Positions 42,735 through 51,654 of a stretch of DNA of 64,000 nt are shown in pieces. The stretch's first letter is position 1. Each line of letters opens with the position of its first letter. Source of the DNA: Christiangramia aestuarii (lineage in GTDB: Bacteria > Bacteroidota > Bacteroidia > Flavobacteriales > Flavobacteriaceae); assembly GCF_009735585.1 (NCBI RefSeq), contig NZ_VJVW01000005.1, forward strand, positions 122,920 to 186,919. The letters are read 5' to 3'. The position numbers and the translations under genes are program-made. A model generated the notes under the pieces. That model did not search any database. It was not told where the DNA came from and saw only the letters and a list, made by a program, of their open reading frames with translations.

Positions 42735-44105
42735 ATGAATATTACCCAAAGTATTGAGAACGCTTTCAAAAAACTGATCCCGGCCCCTTTCACCCTGGCC
42801 GTTCTACTTAGCCTCATTACCATCCTACTGGCATTCGTATTTACCGGTTCTCAGGACACCGGTTATTTCCTGGACATTCTCGCCTACTGGCAAAACGGAA
42901 TGTGGGAACCAAGCCTGCTGGTATTTGCTGTGCAAATGATGCTAATTCTTGTCCTTGGTCACGTTCTGGTGTTAAGTAAGCCTGCTGCCTGGTTAACAGA
43001 AAAGCTCACTAACCTGGTTACGGGAAATTCCAGCGCAGTAATACTGGTTTCCTTTTCAACTATGATCGTCGCTTTCTTCAATTGGGGCCTGGGATTGATC
43101 TTTGGAGCCATTATGGCCAGGAAAGTTGGAGAAGCTGCGCAGGAACGTAATTTTAAGATAAATTATCCCCTGGTAGGTGCGGCCGGTTATGTAGGATTAA
43201 TGGTCTGGCATGGCGGGATTAGCGGAAGCGCACCTCTTAAGGTGGCTGAAAACGGACATATAGCCAGTTTATTTTCGGGTAATTACGATCCCGGCCTGCT
43301 AAGCCAGTTACCTGATGCCATCCCTACAGACACCACTATATTCTCGAACTGGAATATGACGCTTTTTGGAATAATGCTGCTTTTAATACCACTGGTCCTA
43401 TGGCTGATTAGTAAAAGTGCGGGTACAAGCAGGGTAGACCTACCCAAGACAAGGCACAGGGAAAAAAGTATAATGGTCTCTGGCGCTGAAAAGCTGGATC
43501 ACTCAAAATACCTCAGCCTCATTTTCGCTTTATTACTGCTGGGCGCCTTCTTTGCCTCATATTATTCTGAACTACTGGCGGGCAGGCTGACCCCTAATAT
43601 GCTGAATTTTTTCATGCTCGGGCTCTGTATCCTGCTTCACCGGTCTTTTGTTTCATTCCTAAAAGCTCTAGATGAAGCTATTTTGGGAGCCGCGGCCATA
43701 CTTATTCAATTCCCATTATATTTCGGGATCATGGGAATCATGAAAGATACAGGTGTGGTTGGGGATATCGCCAGTTTTTTCAGCAGTATGGCAATAGAAA
43801 CCAGTCTGCCAATTTTTACCTTTTTCAGTGCCGGCCTGGTAAACATATTTGTTCCCAGTGGCGGCGGGCAATGGGCCATACAGGGACCGATAGTTCTGGA
43901 AAGTGCCATTAAACTTGGTGTTCCTTTAAATAAGGCCATCATGGCCTTTGCTTATGGAGACCAGATCACCAATATGTTACAACCTTTCTGGGCTTTACCC
44001 TTACTGGCTATTACCCGGCTTAAGGCCAGGGAAATATTACCTTATACCCTGATCATGATGGTTGTGGGAATAATAATTTATGTAGGAGGATTGCTTTTGA
44101 TTTGA
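42735..44105 (+). CDS. Short-chain fatty acid transporter (AtoE type)
   Basis: A 456-residue membrane protein with about 10-12 hydrophobic segments. Marked features: N-W-G-L-G-L-I-F-G-A near residue 112, W-H-G-G-I-S-G-S-A-P-L near 159, and the C-terminal F-V-P-S-G-G-G-Q-W-A-I-Q-G-P, all characteristic of the AtoE/TIGR00366 family, which takes up short-chain fatty acids. A C-terminal Q-I-T-N-M-L-Q-P-F-W segment is also typical. Start at 42735 leaves a normal N-terminus. No acyl-CoA transferase genes lie adjacent, so the substrate is inferred from family. Confidence 0.88.
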   Translation: MNITQSIENAFKKLIPAPFTLAVLLSLITILLAFVFTGSQDTGYFLDILAYWQNGMWEPSLLVFAVQMMLILVLGHVLVLSKPAAWLTEKLTNLVTGNSSAVILVSFSTMIVAFFNWGLGLIFGAIMARKVGEAAQERNFKINYPLVGAAGYVGLMVWHGGISGSAPLKVAENGHIASLFSGNYDPGLLSQLPDAIPTDTTIFSNWNMTLFGIMLLLIPLVLWLISKSAGTSRVDLPKTRHREKSIMVSGAEKLDHSKYLSLIFALLLLGAFFASYYSELLAGRLTPNMLNFFMLGLCILLHRSFVSFLKALDEAILGAAAILIQFPLYFGIMGIMKDTGVVGDIASFFSSMAIETSLPIFTFFSAGLVNIFVPSGGGQWAIQGPIVLESAIKLGVPLNKAIMAFAYGDQITNMLQPFWALPLLAITRLKAREILPYTLIMMVVGIIIYVGGLLLI

Positions 44106-44144
44106 AATAAGGGATAGGCTGGAAGGCTTTAGAAAAAGTGCATA

Positions 44145-44187
44145 AAAAAAGGGTAACTAAAATATTTAAACCATTTCTTAGTTACCC
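44145..44187 (-). terminator. Hairpin terminator for the minus-strand small gene
   Basis: Arms GGGTAACTAA/TTAGTTACCC (44151-44160 with 44178-44187), with a T-run following on the minus strand (A-run at 44144-44150). It is oriented for the small ORF at 44338-44490. Confidence 0.6.
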
Positions 44188-44337
44188 CTCGCAACTATTG
44201 TTTAACCAATAATTACTATGTAAATATATATGATTTTCAGGTAATTATACGTTAAATGAATCCCAAAATTAACCCATACCTTCAAGTTTTTATAATACTT
44301 GCTAGAAGTAATCCTTTTCCATTCAAAATCTTAAAAG

Positions 44338-44490
44338 TTACCGATTCTTACTTTTTAGAATAGAAAGATCTGAGAGATATTTCTTTATCAATTTTTCCTG
44401 TTCAGAATTATCTAAACGTAATTTTATCCATATCCCTAATACAATAACTAAGGAAGCACCCACAACGAAATAAAAAAGCATTTCATCCAT
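44338..44490 (-). CDS. Small membrane protein, 50 residues
   Basis: A 50-residue frame with an ATG at 44490 and a TAA at 44340. The N-terminus M-D-E-M then forms a single hydrophobic span (L-F-Y-F-V-V-G-A-S-L-V-I-V-L-G-I-W, residues 5-21). The remaining 29 residues are a charged helix (E-Q-E-K-L-I-K-K-Y-L-S-D). It is isolated between the AtoE-like and nuclease genes and followed by its own terminator-like hairpin (44145-44187). No homologue recognised. The matched hairpin supports a real transcript. Confidence 0.45.
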   Translation of the reverse strand: MDEMLFYFVVGASLVIVLGIWIKLRLDNSEQEKLIKKYLSDLSILKSKNR

Positions 44491-44815
44491 CCTGTGAAAA
44501 TTAAAAGAGTTAATAAAAGAAGTGAATCGGGGGGCGTCAAATATAAATTATCTGAAATATGCAGCACTCTGAATAACAGTCATTTAATATTACTTTAACA
44601 ATATAAACCCTAATAACAGGGAATCCCAACGTAAGAATTTTCTGAAATTTTTTCTAGAAGTTATTTTATGAGGATAGCCAATAAAAAAAGGGCCGTGACT
44701 CTCATTTCAGAATTGACCCTTTTCTCCCTTTCTTAGCTATTTATTCCAAATATACCATAGATCAACTTATTGAATATTAAGCCCGTTTATTTAAAAGTAT
44801 AATTAATCGTTAAGC

Positions 44816-44843
44816 AAAAAGCCACGACTAATGCGTGGCTTTT
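44816..44843 (-). terminator. Terminator of the endonuclease gene
   Basis: Stem GCCACG/CGTGGC (44821-44826 with 44834-44839) flanked by an A-run on the plus strand, i.e. a T-run on minus. About 30 bases after the nuclease stop. Confidence 0.8.
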
Positions 44844-44873
44844 ACCTTATCTAAGTTGTGAATTGTGTTGTAT

Positions 44874-46697
44874 TTAAATAGAGTCGATATTGGATTCAAT
44901 TACGTTTTCAATAGAATCTGGTACCAGGTTAAAGAAGTCGTAACCGGTAGCAGCTTCAATATTATCTACAGTTGTTAGATACTGAGTCCAGTCTGATGTT
45001 ACAGAATTGCTATTAGGCATATCTATAGCTATCACTCTTGTAGAAGTTGTAACGCGGTTAACGTCATCTGTGCCATCAGGGATGATCATAATCACTTTCC
45101 ATGTATTAGAAGGTATCTGAATCTTACCTCCGGCTAAGTATTCAGCATATCCATTAGCGCCATCTCCTCCAAGGCCATAACCTCCTGAAATGATGTAAAT
45201 CTCATTTCCTCCATCCAGCATGGAACGGCAATAGCTCTCCAGATTGGCCCAGGCATATCTATTATTGCTTGGAGCCTGTGGCATCATATTGGTCATGTAG
45301 AAAGTATTAGAATTATCATCTACAGATAATGTCCTGTCCGCCGAAGGACACAAATGCCCGCGATCAAATCCACTATATTGATAATCTGTAGCACCAACCT
45401 GATACCATGAAGAAGGTAAACTGCTGTCTGATCTAAAATCATCCTGCCTGGAAGCACTTCCCAACCAAGCTTCATCCAGGTGCCAGCTTACCCAGTTCGC
45501 CGTACCTTTGTCTCTACTATAAGACATGACATATTCTTCCTTTTCCAACAGATAATTATTTGGGTAATTAACATCGGTTATTGCAGCTGAAGGATTTCCC
45601 ATGGTTAAATGAACCGCTCCTGAAATGGTAGGATTTCCTCCGCCGGTTCCTTCTCCCGTTTCCCCGGTGCCATAGATCGTAAAATCATCAATATTGATCC
45701 TGTCACCGCTTCCCGATAATTTTACAATTCTAAACCTAACATTCTCAGAGGAACTAATATCAAAATTTGCGGTTTGAAGATTGGTGGAAGTTGAATTCTG
45801 AGTTCCCAGAGAAATCCAGCTACTTCCCTGGTCTGTACTCATCTGGAATTCCCAGGTACTCGAACCATCTGTGCCGTAAACTGCGTGATTAAAACTTACA
45901 GTTTGAGCTCCAAGGACATCATAATTCATTTCCAGAATACCGTAATCTCTAATTCTTACAGATTTAGTTCCGGTTTTTCTATCATTATCCAGAGAACCTA
46001 ACAGCGCCTCTTCCAAATACCAAATCCCCGATGGAAGGTCAACAGTTCCTGCAGAATAGCTTCCTTTTGAACCAGCTTCATAATCCTCTGTAACATTAAT
46101 GATATTTCCTGTGGAAGTTACAGGATTCGGTTCTACCACTATATCATCAATATTCAGCCTTTCATTTGAACCGTCGGTTTTTCTGATCTCAAATCTTACA
46201 TTTCCAACTGCATTCAGTGAAAAGCTAGCCGTTTCCAGGAATGACTTTTTGACTAAAATTTCATCCCCAAGAGTTTGCCAGGAACTACCTGAATCTGACG
46301 AGTAATAAACCTGAAAAGAGGTTTGTTTATCGCGACCAAATTTTCCATACTGAAGGCTTAAAGACTTGGCTCCTTCAGGTAGATCATAGTTCATACTGAT
46401 CACGGCATTAGAAACCATTCTTACAGACTGATTTCCATTTTTAAGATCTGAATTTAAACTTCCAGTTAGTGCATCTGTAAAATACCAGTCACCACCGTCC
46501 AAGCTTATCATGCCGCCAGCATAAGCAGATTTAAAGCCACTTTCAAAGTTCTCTTCGTAATTACCTGCCTGATTCAGGGTAAAATTAATTTCTGAAAAGG
46601 ATTCATCAGAAATTTCGGATTCATCGGTTGAACATCCGTTGATAAAAAGAAATACCTGCAACAAAAGCAGGTATTTAAAAAAATTCGGGTTTTTCAT
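44874..46697 (-). CDS. Exported DNA/RNA non-specific endonuclease with two beta-sandwich modules
   Basis: A 607-residue lipoprotein (F-I-N-G-C then S-T-D-E). Residues 45 to about 345 hold two tandem, similar beta-sandwich modules (E-N-F-E-S-G-F-K-S-A-Y-A-G-G-M and E-D-Y-E-A-G-S-K-G-S-Y-S-A-G, each followed by W-Y-F/L-x-D/E-A-L-x-G-S-L-x-x-D). The C-terminal third is a DNA/RNA non-specific endonuclease domain with the catalytic G-F-D-R-G-H-L-C-P motif (His448) and N-M-M-P-Q-A-P-S-N-N-R. Probably digests extracellular nucleic acid at the cell surface. The modules likely bind polymer or DNA, but that is inference. Confidence 0.88.
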   Translation of the reverse strand: MKNPNFFKYLLLLQVFLFINGCSTDESEISDESFSEINFTLNQAGNYEENFESGFKSAYAGGMISLDGGDWYFTDALTGSLNSDLKNGNQSVRMVSNAVISMNYDLPEGAKSLSLQYGKFGRDKQTSFQVYYSSDSGSSWQTLGDEILVKKSFLETASFSLNAVGNVRFEIRKTDGSNERLNIDDIVVEPNPVTSTGNIINVTEDYEAGSKGSYSAGTVDLPSGIWYLEEALLGSLDNDRKTGTKSVRIRDYGILEMNYDVLGAQTVSFNHAVYGTDGSSTWEFQMSTDQGSSWISLGTQNSTSTNLQTANFDISSSENVRFRIVKLSGSGDRINIDDFTIYGTGETGEGTGGGNPTISGAVHLTMGNPSAAITDVNYPNNYLLEKEEYVMSYSRDKGTANWVSWHLDEAWLGSASRQDDFRSDSSLPSSWYQVGATDYQYSGFDRGHLCPSADRTLSVDDNSNTFYMTNMMPQAPSNNRYAWANLESYCRSMLDGGNEIYIISGGYGLGGDGANGYAEYLAGGKIQIPSNTWKVIMIIPDGTDDVNRVTTSTRVIAIDMPNSNSVTSDWTQYLTTVDNIEAATGYDFFNLVPDSIENVIESNIDSI

Positions 46698-46857
46698 TGT
46701 TTGGTTTAATTATTAGATAAGGGGTTTAGGTCCCGAAATTATCTAATCGACAACCAAAGTGGAAGATGACAATAAAATACTTATTAATAGTTTATTAACG
46801 CTTTTCATCGACGAAATACAATAAAAAGCTAATGAAATTTAAATCTATATAAGAATA

Positions 46858-48750
46858 TTAATACAAAACTCTAAACCTGATCGTTCCCTCGATTCCTTTA
46901 AGCTCCTTGATCACATCTGCAGCATACTCCTTGTCGATATCTGTGATCACATAACCTATGGTTTCATTGGTCTTTAAATATTGACCTACAATATTGATAT
47001 CATGCGCCGCCAGGATCCTGTTAATATGGGCAATGATCCCGGGTTTATTGTGGTGAATATGAATAAGCCTGTGGGCATTCTCCAGGATTGGTAATTGCAG
47101 GTTCGGGAAATTCACCGAATTAGTAGTGCTTCCTGTATTTATATAATTAATGATCTTACCCGGAACAAAATTGCCAATATTTTCCTGGGCCTCCTCGGTG
47201 CTTCCCCCGATATGCGGAGTAAGGATAAGGTTAGGCAAGCCTCTTAGCGGCGATTCGAATTCCTCCTGGTTGGTTTTAGGCTCCTTAGGGAATACATCTA
47301 CTCCCGCTCCTCTTATCTTACCAGATGCAAGGTTCTTCTTTAGTGCTTCTACATCTACTACCTGCCCACGAGCAAGGTTTAAAAAGATGCTGCCTTCTTT
47401 CATCCAGCCAAATTCCTTTTCACCAATCATGTTCTTATTCTCCTTTCGGCCATCAACATGCAGGGTCACAATATCTACTTTTTCAAAAAGTTCCTTAAGG
47501 CTGTTACATTTAGTGGCATTCCCAAGGGCAAGTTTTTCTACCAGGTCGTAATAATACACATCAAAGCCAATAGCTTCAGCAACGACCGAAAGCTGTGAAC
47601 CTATATTACCGTAGCCCACGATCCCAAGTTTTTTTCCACGAATCTCATAGCTTCCCTTGGCCGATTTGTTCCAGGTGCCATTATGCATTTCAGCGATCCT
47701 GTCTGGCAGGTTACGCATAAGCAAAATGATCTCCCCAATGGCCAGCTCTACCACAGAACGGGTATTGCTGAAGGGAGCATTAAATACTGCTACTCCTTTT
47801 TTAAGGCAGCCTTCCAGGTCTATCTGGTTGGTACCTATGCAAAAAGCACCAACAGCGATCAGCCTGTTTGCATTTTCGAGCACCTTTGCGGTAAGCTGGG
47901 TCTTAGACCTAATTCCTAGTACCGACACGTCCTTGATCTTCTCGGCTAGCTCCTCTTCATCGAGCGCGCCCGAAATGGTCGTAACATTATAGCCTTCATT
48001 TTTCATGATGGCTACCGCGTCTGCATGTACATTTTCCAGCAACAGGACTTTGATACGATTCTTAGGATAGGAAATAGCTTTGTTCATTTTATGTAAGTAT
48101 AGGAATTCGTCAAGACTGGGAGTGATATGATCTGCTTTATCCAGGATATCACCACGTTCAACATTTTCGGTAAAGGCGTAGAATTTATTGGCCAGACCTG
48201 CGGCTTTAATCTCGTAATCGTTATAGCCATCACCAATCACATACACATCTCCTTTAAGGTCCAGCTGTTTCAGTAATTCTACTTTCCCATTATTCGAGGA
48301 CAGCACATTGTCCTGGTCGAAACCGGCAATTTTTCCGGCATCATCAAACACGAATGTATTGGCATAGACATTCTCCTCCTTTACGCCAAGCTCTTTGACA
48401 ATAGGAACTATGATCTCTTTAAAACCATTGGAAATAATATAGATCCGGTCTTTATATTCGGTAAAGAACTCTTCGTTCCGCACAAAGGAAACGGAAACTT
48501 TTTTCTTTAATCTCTCCACCAATTCGGGAATCTCGTCTTTGCTAGCTTCGAGGATCTCCAGCCTCTTTTCCAGGGATTCCCTGAAGGCCAGCTTACCACC
48601 CATGGCCAGGTCTGTAAGGTCTTTTAGTTCCTGTAGTTTTTGTTTGCGATTCGGGTTGTTGGCCAACGAGATCTCTCCAAGTACATCCAGGGCCTCCACC
48701 TGAGTAAAAGTACTATCGAAATCTATTACAAAGTGCCGGTTGTTCTCCAT
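46858..48750 (-). CDS. Fused phosphoserine phosphatase (HAD) - phosphoglycerate dehydrogenase
   Basis: A 630-residue fusion. Residues 1-215 are a HAD hydrolase with D-F-D-S-T (Asp10/Asp12), S-N-G-F-K-E and V-I-G-D-G-Y-N-D, resembling SerB. Residues about 235-545 are a D-3-phosphoglycerate dehydrogenase: G-I-V-G-Y-G-N-I-G NAD motif, L-N-L-A-R-G-Q-V-V (catalytic Arg), D-V-F-P-K-E-P (Glu) and T-P-H-I-G-G-S-T (His). The last 75 residues look like an ACT domain. Thus steps 1 and 3 of serine synthesis are in one polypeptide; the aminotransferase (SerC) is not present. The ATG at 48750 gives the HAD start; 19 upstream residues are excluded. Confidence 0.9.
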   Translation of the reverse strand: MENNRHFVIDFDSTFTQVEALDVLGEISLANNPNRKQKLQELKDLTDLAMGGKLAFRESLEKRLEILEASKDEIPELVERLKKKVSVSFVRNEEFFTEYKDRIYIISNGFKEIIVPIVKELGVKEENVYANTFVFDDAGKIAGFDQDNVLSSNNGKVELLKQLDLKGDVYVIGDGYNDYEIKAAGLANKFYAFTENVERGDILDKADHITPSLDEFLYLHKMNKAISYPKNRIKVLLLENVHADAVAIMKNEGYNVTTISGALDEEELAEKIKDVSVLGIRSKTQLTAKVLENANRLIAVGAFCIGTNQIDLEGCLKKGVAVFNAPFSNTRSVVELAIGEIILLMRNLPDRIAEMHNGTWNKSAKGSYEIRGKKLGIVGYGNIGSQLSVVAEAIGFDVYYYDLVEKLALGNATKCNSLKELFEKVDIVTLHVDGRKENKNMIGEKEFGWMKEGSIFLNLARGQVVDVEALKKNLASGKIRGAGVDVFPKEPKTNQEEFESPLRGLPNLILTPHIGGSTEEAQENIGNFVPGKIINYINTGSTTNSVNFPNLQLPILENAHRLIHIHHNKPGIIAHINRILAAHDINIVGQYLKTNETIGYVITDIDKEYAADVIKELKGIEGTIRFRVLY

Positions 48751-48931
48751 AATAGTATTGAATACCTGTTTTATTTGAACCAATAAAACTAAAGCTTTTT
48801 GGAGCATTTAAAAACAGATTTTTTTCTTGAAGCAGCCAGAATTACATATTCCTTAATAAAGATGGTTATTAATTTTAAAAAGTAAATTTAAATCATAATA
48901 CCTGCCTTTATTTTAGGGAATATTCAGGCTT

Positions 48932-49144
48932 TCAAAAAAATAATTCGTGACCAGCTGCAAGAAAGAAAGTATTCATTTTTCCTCTTCCGGAAATAGAAAC
49001 AGGACTGCCCATTACAGGAACGGGGCGAGAGGAAAGAACCAGAAATTTTTTCGAATTCAGCCAAAAACCTAAGGCTTTGATTGCCAGTCCTATTTTATGA
49101 TTCTCCAGAATTATTTTAAAATTAGCCGGATTTAAATGTAACAA
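48932..49144 (-). pseudogene. Possible 3' remnant of an outer-membrane protein gene
   Basis: A 70-residue frame without a convincing start. It ends in an aromatic-rich segment (G-R-G-K-M-N-T-F-F-L-A-A-G-H-E-L-F-F) resembling the last strand of outer-membrane beta barrels, preceded by F-L-V-L-S-S-R-P-V-P-V. Open reading continues a little upstream but hits a stop near 49190. It may be a decayed barrel end; chance resemblance is possible. Confidence 0.25.
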
Positions 49145-49407
49145 TTCTTGTTTAGGGCCTACTTGTTTGTCGAAGATATAAAGAATTCAAAGCATTTTAT
49201 AAATACCGGGCCTAATTGGAGGTTGGCTTATTGAGTAGGGTCGGTTTGCTGGCTTCTGGTCTGGTATTTTCAAATTTGCCTGGATTTTAAAATCTCTATC
49301 CCTACCTATCAATTTATCAACAGGCTTCGCTGTGAAAAAGGTTATGCTTTTATGGACTCACCATAATCAAGAAACCTTAACCTCAGCGGAGATTCAATAA
49401 CAAAAGT

Positions 49408-49914
49408 ATGATATGGTTTAACATCAGGAGTCTCGAGGAAAAATTAATTCGAAATGAAATTTCTGAAAAGACCGGTTACTACTACTTACTCGCCTTTTTT
49501 ATAATCCTCTCGCTGGCACTAAACAATAATGATGGTCCAGACATCCAGGATAAGTACTGGAGATTAGCAGATATAGTAACGGGCTTTCTTATTATGGTAT
49601 TTGGTCTGCGAACGGCATTTAAGATCAATGCCAAAGGTGATAACAGAGATTTTCTAAAAAGATATTTTTCGCTGTCTTTCGTTCATGGAGTCAGGCTGGC
49701 GGTTCTGGTTTTCATCATTGCCCTTTTTTTCAATCTCATGTTTGAGTTCGCGGTGGAAAAGACTGGATTAGATCTTTTAAATTCTGCGGCTGGTAGCGAT
49801 TTCAAAGAATTCAGCATCGGGCTTCTGTTCAATATCCTGTTTTACTTTTTATTGATTAGATCATTTAAAAAGATAAATGCAGGGAGCGAAAAGGAAATTT
49901 CTTTCCGTAGATAA
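49408..49914 (+). CDS. Small integral membrane protein of unknown function
   Basis: A 168-residue protein with about four hydrophobic segments: residues 22-40 (Y-Y-L-L-A-F-F-I-I-L-S-L-A-L), 53-70, 95-115 and 140-155. Between them are charged stretches; no recognised motif. N-terminus in the cytoplasm by positive-inside rule. It is isolated, with a terminator at 49941-49964. Confidence 0.65.
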   Translation: MIWFNIRSLEEKLIRNEISEKTGYYYLLAFFIILSLALNNNDGPDIQDKYWRLADIVTGFLIMVFGLRTAFKINAKGDNRDFLKRYFSLSFVHGVRLAVLVFIIALFFNLMFEFAVEKTGLDLLNSAAGSDFKEFSIGLLFNILFYFLLIRSFKKINAGSEKEISFRR

Positions 49915-49937
49915 AATGACCGTGGAAATAAAGAATT

Positions 49938-49970
49938 AAAAAAGTCGGATGCTTATCCGACTTTCTTAAT
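49938..49970 (+). terminator. Intrinsic terminator after the membrane protein
   Basis: Perfect 10-bp stem AAAGTCGGAT/ATCCGACTTT (49941-49950 with 49955-49964), followed by a T-containing run. Confidence 0.75.
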
Positions 49971-50269
49971 GGCTAATCCAATGATTCGTACTAAATTTAA
50001 AATAATCATCTTCATATAGTTACTTTTTCAATTTCCCTTATACAACCTCCTTTTTTCTGAATTTGGAATATGCTGTAAGATATCTTCAGAATGATCAAAA
50101 CTGAGACGCTATCCCTTAAATTTTTAACCCGATTGCAAAATTTCTCATGATTTTTGAAGGCTATCGACCTTAATAACAGGTATGAAAGCTTTCTTCCCTA
50201 GAAGAATTTTTCAGAAATTAAGGCAGATGTTCTTAAGCTGTGTATATTTATAACACCAATTCCGCATAT
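49971..50269. other. Intergenic stretch before the universal-stress protein gene
   Basis: No supported gene. A TATATTTA sequence near 50243 differs from a -7 box in only its last base. Nothing else was seen. Confidence 0.5.
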
Positions 50270-51121
50270 ATGGAGAAGCACCTATTGATCCCTACCAATT
50301 TTTCTAAACATTCCTGGAATTCGCTCATTTTCGCGATGAACATGTATAAAAAACACGCCTGCACCTTTTACCTTATCAATGCTTACGATTCCCAGAATTT
50401 TCTGAGCGAGGCGATTGCCCTTGGAAAAAAGGACGATGAAGAAACTGAAAAGCATATTTCTGAAAAAGGCCTGGACAGGATCATGAAGGGGCTTAGTTTC
50501 AGGAAAGAAAATCCTAAACACCAGTTCCAGACTATCTCCCACGAAGGCGACCTGGTTGAAGGTGTTCAGGATAGCGTTGATAAATATGGGATAGACCTTA
50601 TCGTACTTGGCTCTAAGGGGGACTCTGCAGGCATCAACTCTGGCCACGAAAACAGCATTTCCCGAATTACAGAAAAGGTGGAACAATGCCCTGTACTGGT
50701 AATCCCGGAGGAATATGAACTGAAGTCCGATAAAAAATTGGAGATCGTCTTTCCATCTAATTTCAGGATACCATTCAAGCAGAAAGAGCTATTGCCCCTG
50801 GTAGAATTATCTGAAAGCCTGGATGCATCTGTTCGTGTGCTCTATATAAACAGCGACCTGAAGCCTCTCACTTCTGAACAGGAAGAAATAAAGGCCGAGC
50901 TTGCCGGCCACCTTTCTGAAATTCCTTTTGGATTCCATACCCTCACTCAAACCTCTCCTTCTACAGGAGTACACCTGTTCATTGAAAGCCGGGAATGTGA
51001 TTTTCTGGCCCTTTACCAGCGAAAACAGGGATTTTTCTCGAGGTTATTTCAACACAGCAGGACCAATGAATTAAACTTTGATCCACGACTTCCGGTGCTT
51101 ATTCTGAAGGAACTCAAATAG
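50270..51121 (+). CDS. Universal stress protein with two UspA-like halves
   Basis: A 283-residue protein. The first half has the UspA start (L-L-I-P-T-N-F-S-K-H-S-W), D-L-I-V-L-G-S-K-G-D-S near residue 110 and R-I-T-E-K-V-E-Q-C-P-V-L-V-I-P, the ATP-binding signature region of USP domains. The second half is a weaker second USP domain lacking the glycine-rich motif. Cytoplasmic. The ATG at 50270 is chosen over a GTG at 50240. It is convergent with the DsrE-like genes, with a hairpin between. Confidence 0.85.
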   Translation: MEKHLLIPTNFSKHSWNSLIFAMNMYKKHACTFYLINAYDSQNFLSEAIALGKKDDEETEKHISEKGLDRIMKGLSFRKENPKHQFQTISHEGDLVEGVQDSVDKYGIDLIVLGSKGDSAGINSGHENSISRITEKVEQCPVLVIPEEYELKSDKKLEIVFPSNFRIPFKQKELLPLVELSESLDASVRVLYINSDLKPLTSEQEEIKAELAGHLSEIPFGFHTLTQTSPSTGVHLFIESRECDFLALYQRKQGFFSRLFQHSRTNELNFDPRLPVLILKELK

Positions 51122-51158
51122 CTATAATAAGATTGGATTAAAACAAATAGAATAACCC

Positions 51159-51182
51159 GGAAAGATCCTGCTGGATCTTTCC
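51159..51182. other. Hairpin between the converging stress-protein and DsrE genes
   Basis: Perfect 10-bp inverted repeat GGAAAGATCC/GGATCTTTCC (51159-51168 with 51173-51182, loop TGCT). No T-run on either side, so not a classical intrinsic terminator. Confidence 0.55.
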
Positions 51183-51225
51183 ATGACTGATTTATTAAAT
51201 CTAAAATCCCCGGAGGAACAATTAA

Positions 51226-51636
51226 TTACTGCTCCTTAATATAACTCCAGCCCTGGGATTGTTTCTGGGCTATTTCCAGGATACCATCTGGCACCACCTT
51301 TACGCCGGGAAGCAGGGCCGACTCATCGGCATTTTCCCTGGCCATGGTCCCGGAACATACGGCCACGGTCACATGCTCATCCCCGGCGAGCATTTTAAGG
51401 TCTTCAGCAACCGAAGATTTATCGTTCAGCACCATATCTAAGGCGCCACTATAGACCACGATCTCAAAATCTGAATCTGGATAGGCTTCAGACATCATCT
51501 TGACATGGCGCACCGCTTTTTGATGCACTTTCACATCATCACTGGTCACATCAAAAACGATCTTAACCGGCGTTTCCTGCGCCAGCAGATTCAACGAAAA
51601 CAGGAAGGTAAATAATACAAATACGAATTTTTTCAT
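51226..51636 (-). CDS. Exported DsrE-family protein
   Basis: A 136-residue protein with a Sec signal peptide (L-N-L-L-A-Q). The mature fold shows the DsrE-type core: V-K-I-V-F-D-V-T-S-D-D, D-F-E-I-V-V-Y-S-G-A, V-A-V-C-S-G-T-M-A-R and L-P-G-V-K-V-V-P-D-G. The Cys in V-C-S-G-T aligns with the sulfur-carrying position. Most DsrE proteins are cytoplasmic; here it is exported. It is the last gene of a three-gene minus-strand group. Confidence 0.78.
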   Translation of the reverse strand: MKKFVFVLFTFLFSLNLLAQETPVKIVFDVTSDDVKVHQKAVRHVKMMSEAYPDSDFEIVVYSGALDMVLNDKSSVAEDLKMLAGDEHVTVAVCSGTMARENADESALLPGVKVVPDGILEIAQKQSQGWSYIKEQ

Positions 51637-51654
51637 GAGTACATGTTTTAAAGA

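Noticed and set aside
51159-51182. The hairpin as an intrinsic terminator of the stress-protein gene
   Set aside because: There is no T-run on either strand, so it is listed only as a hairpin.
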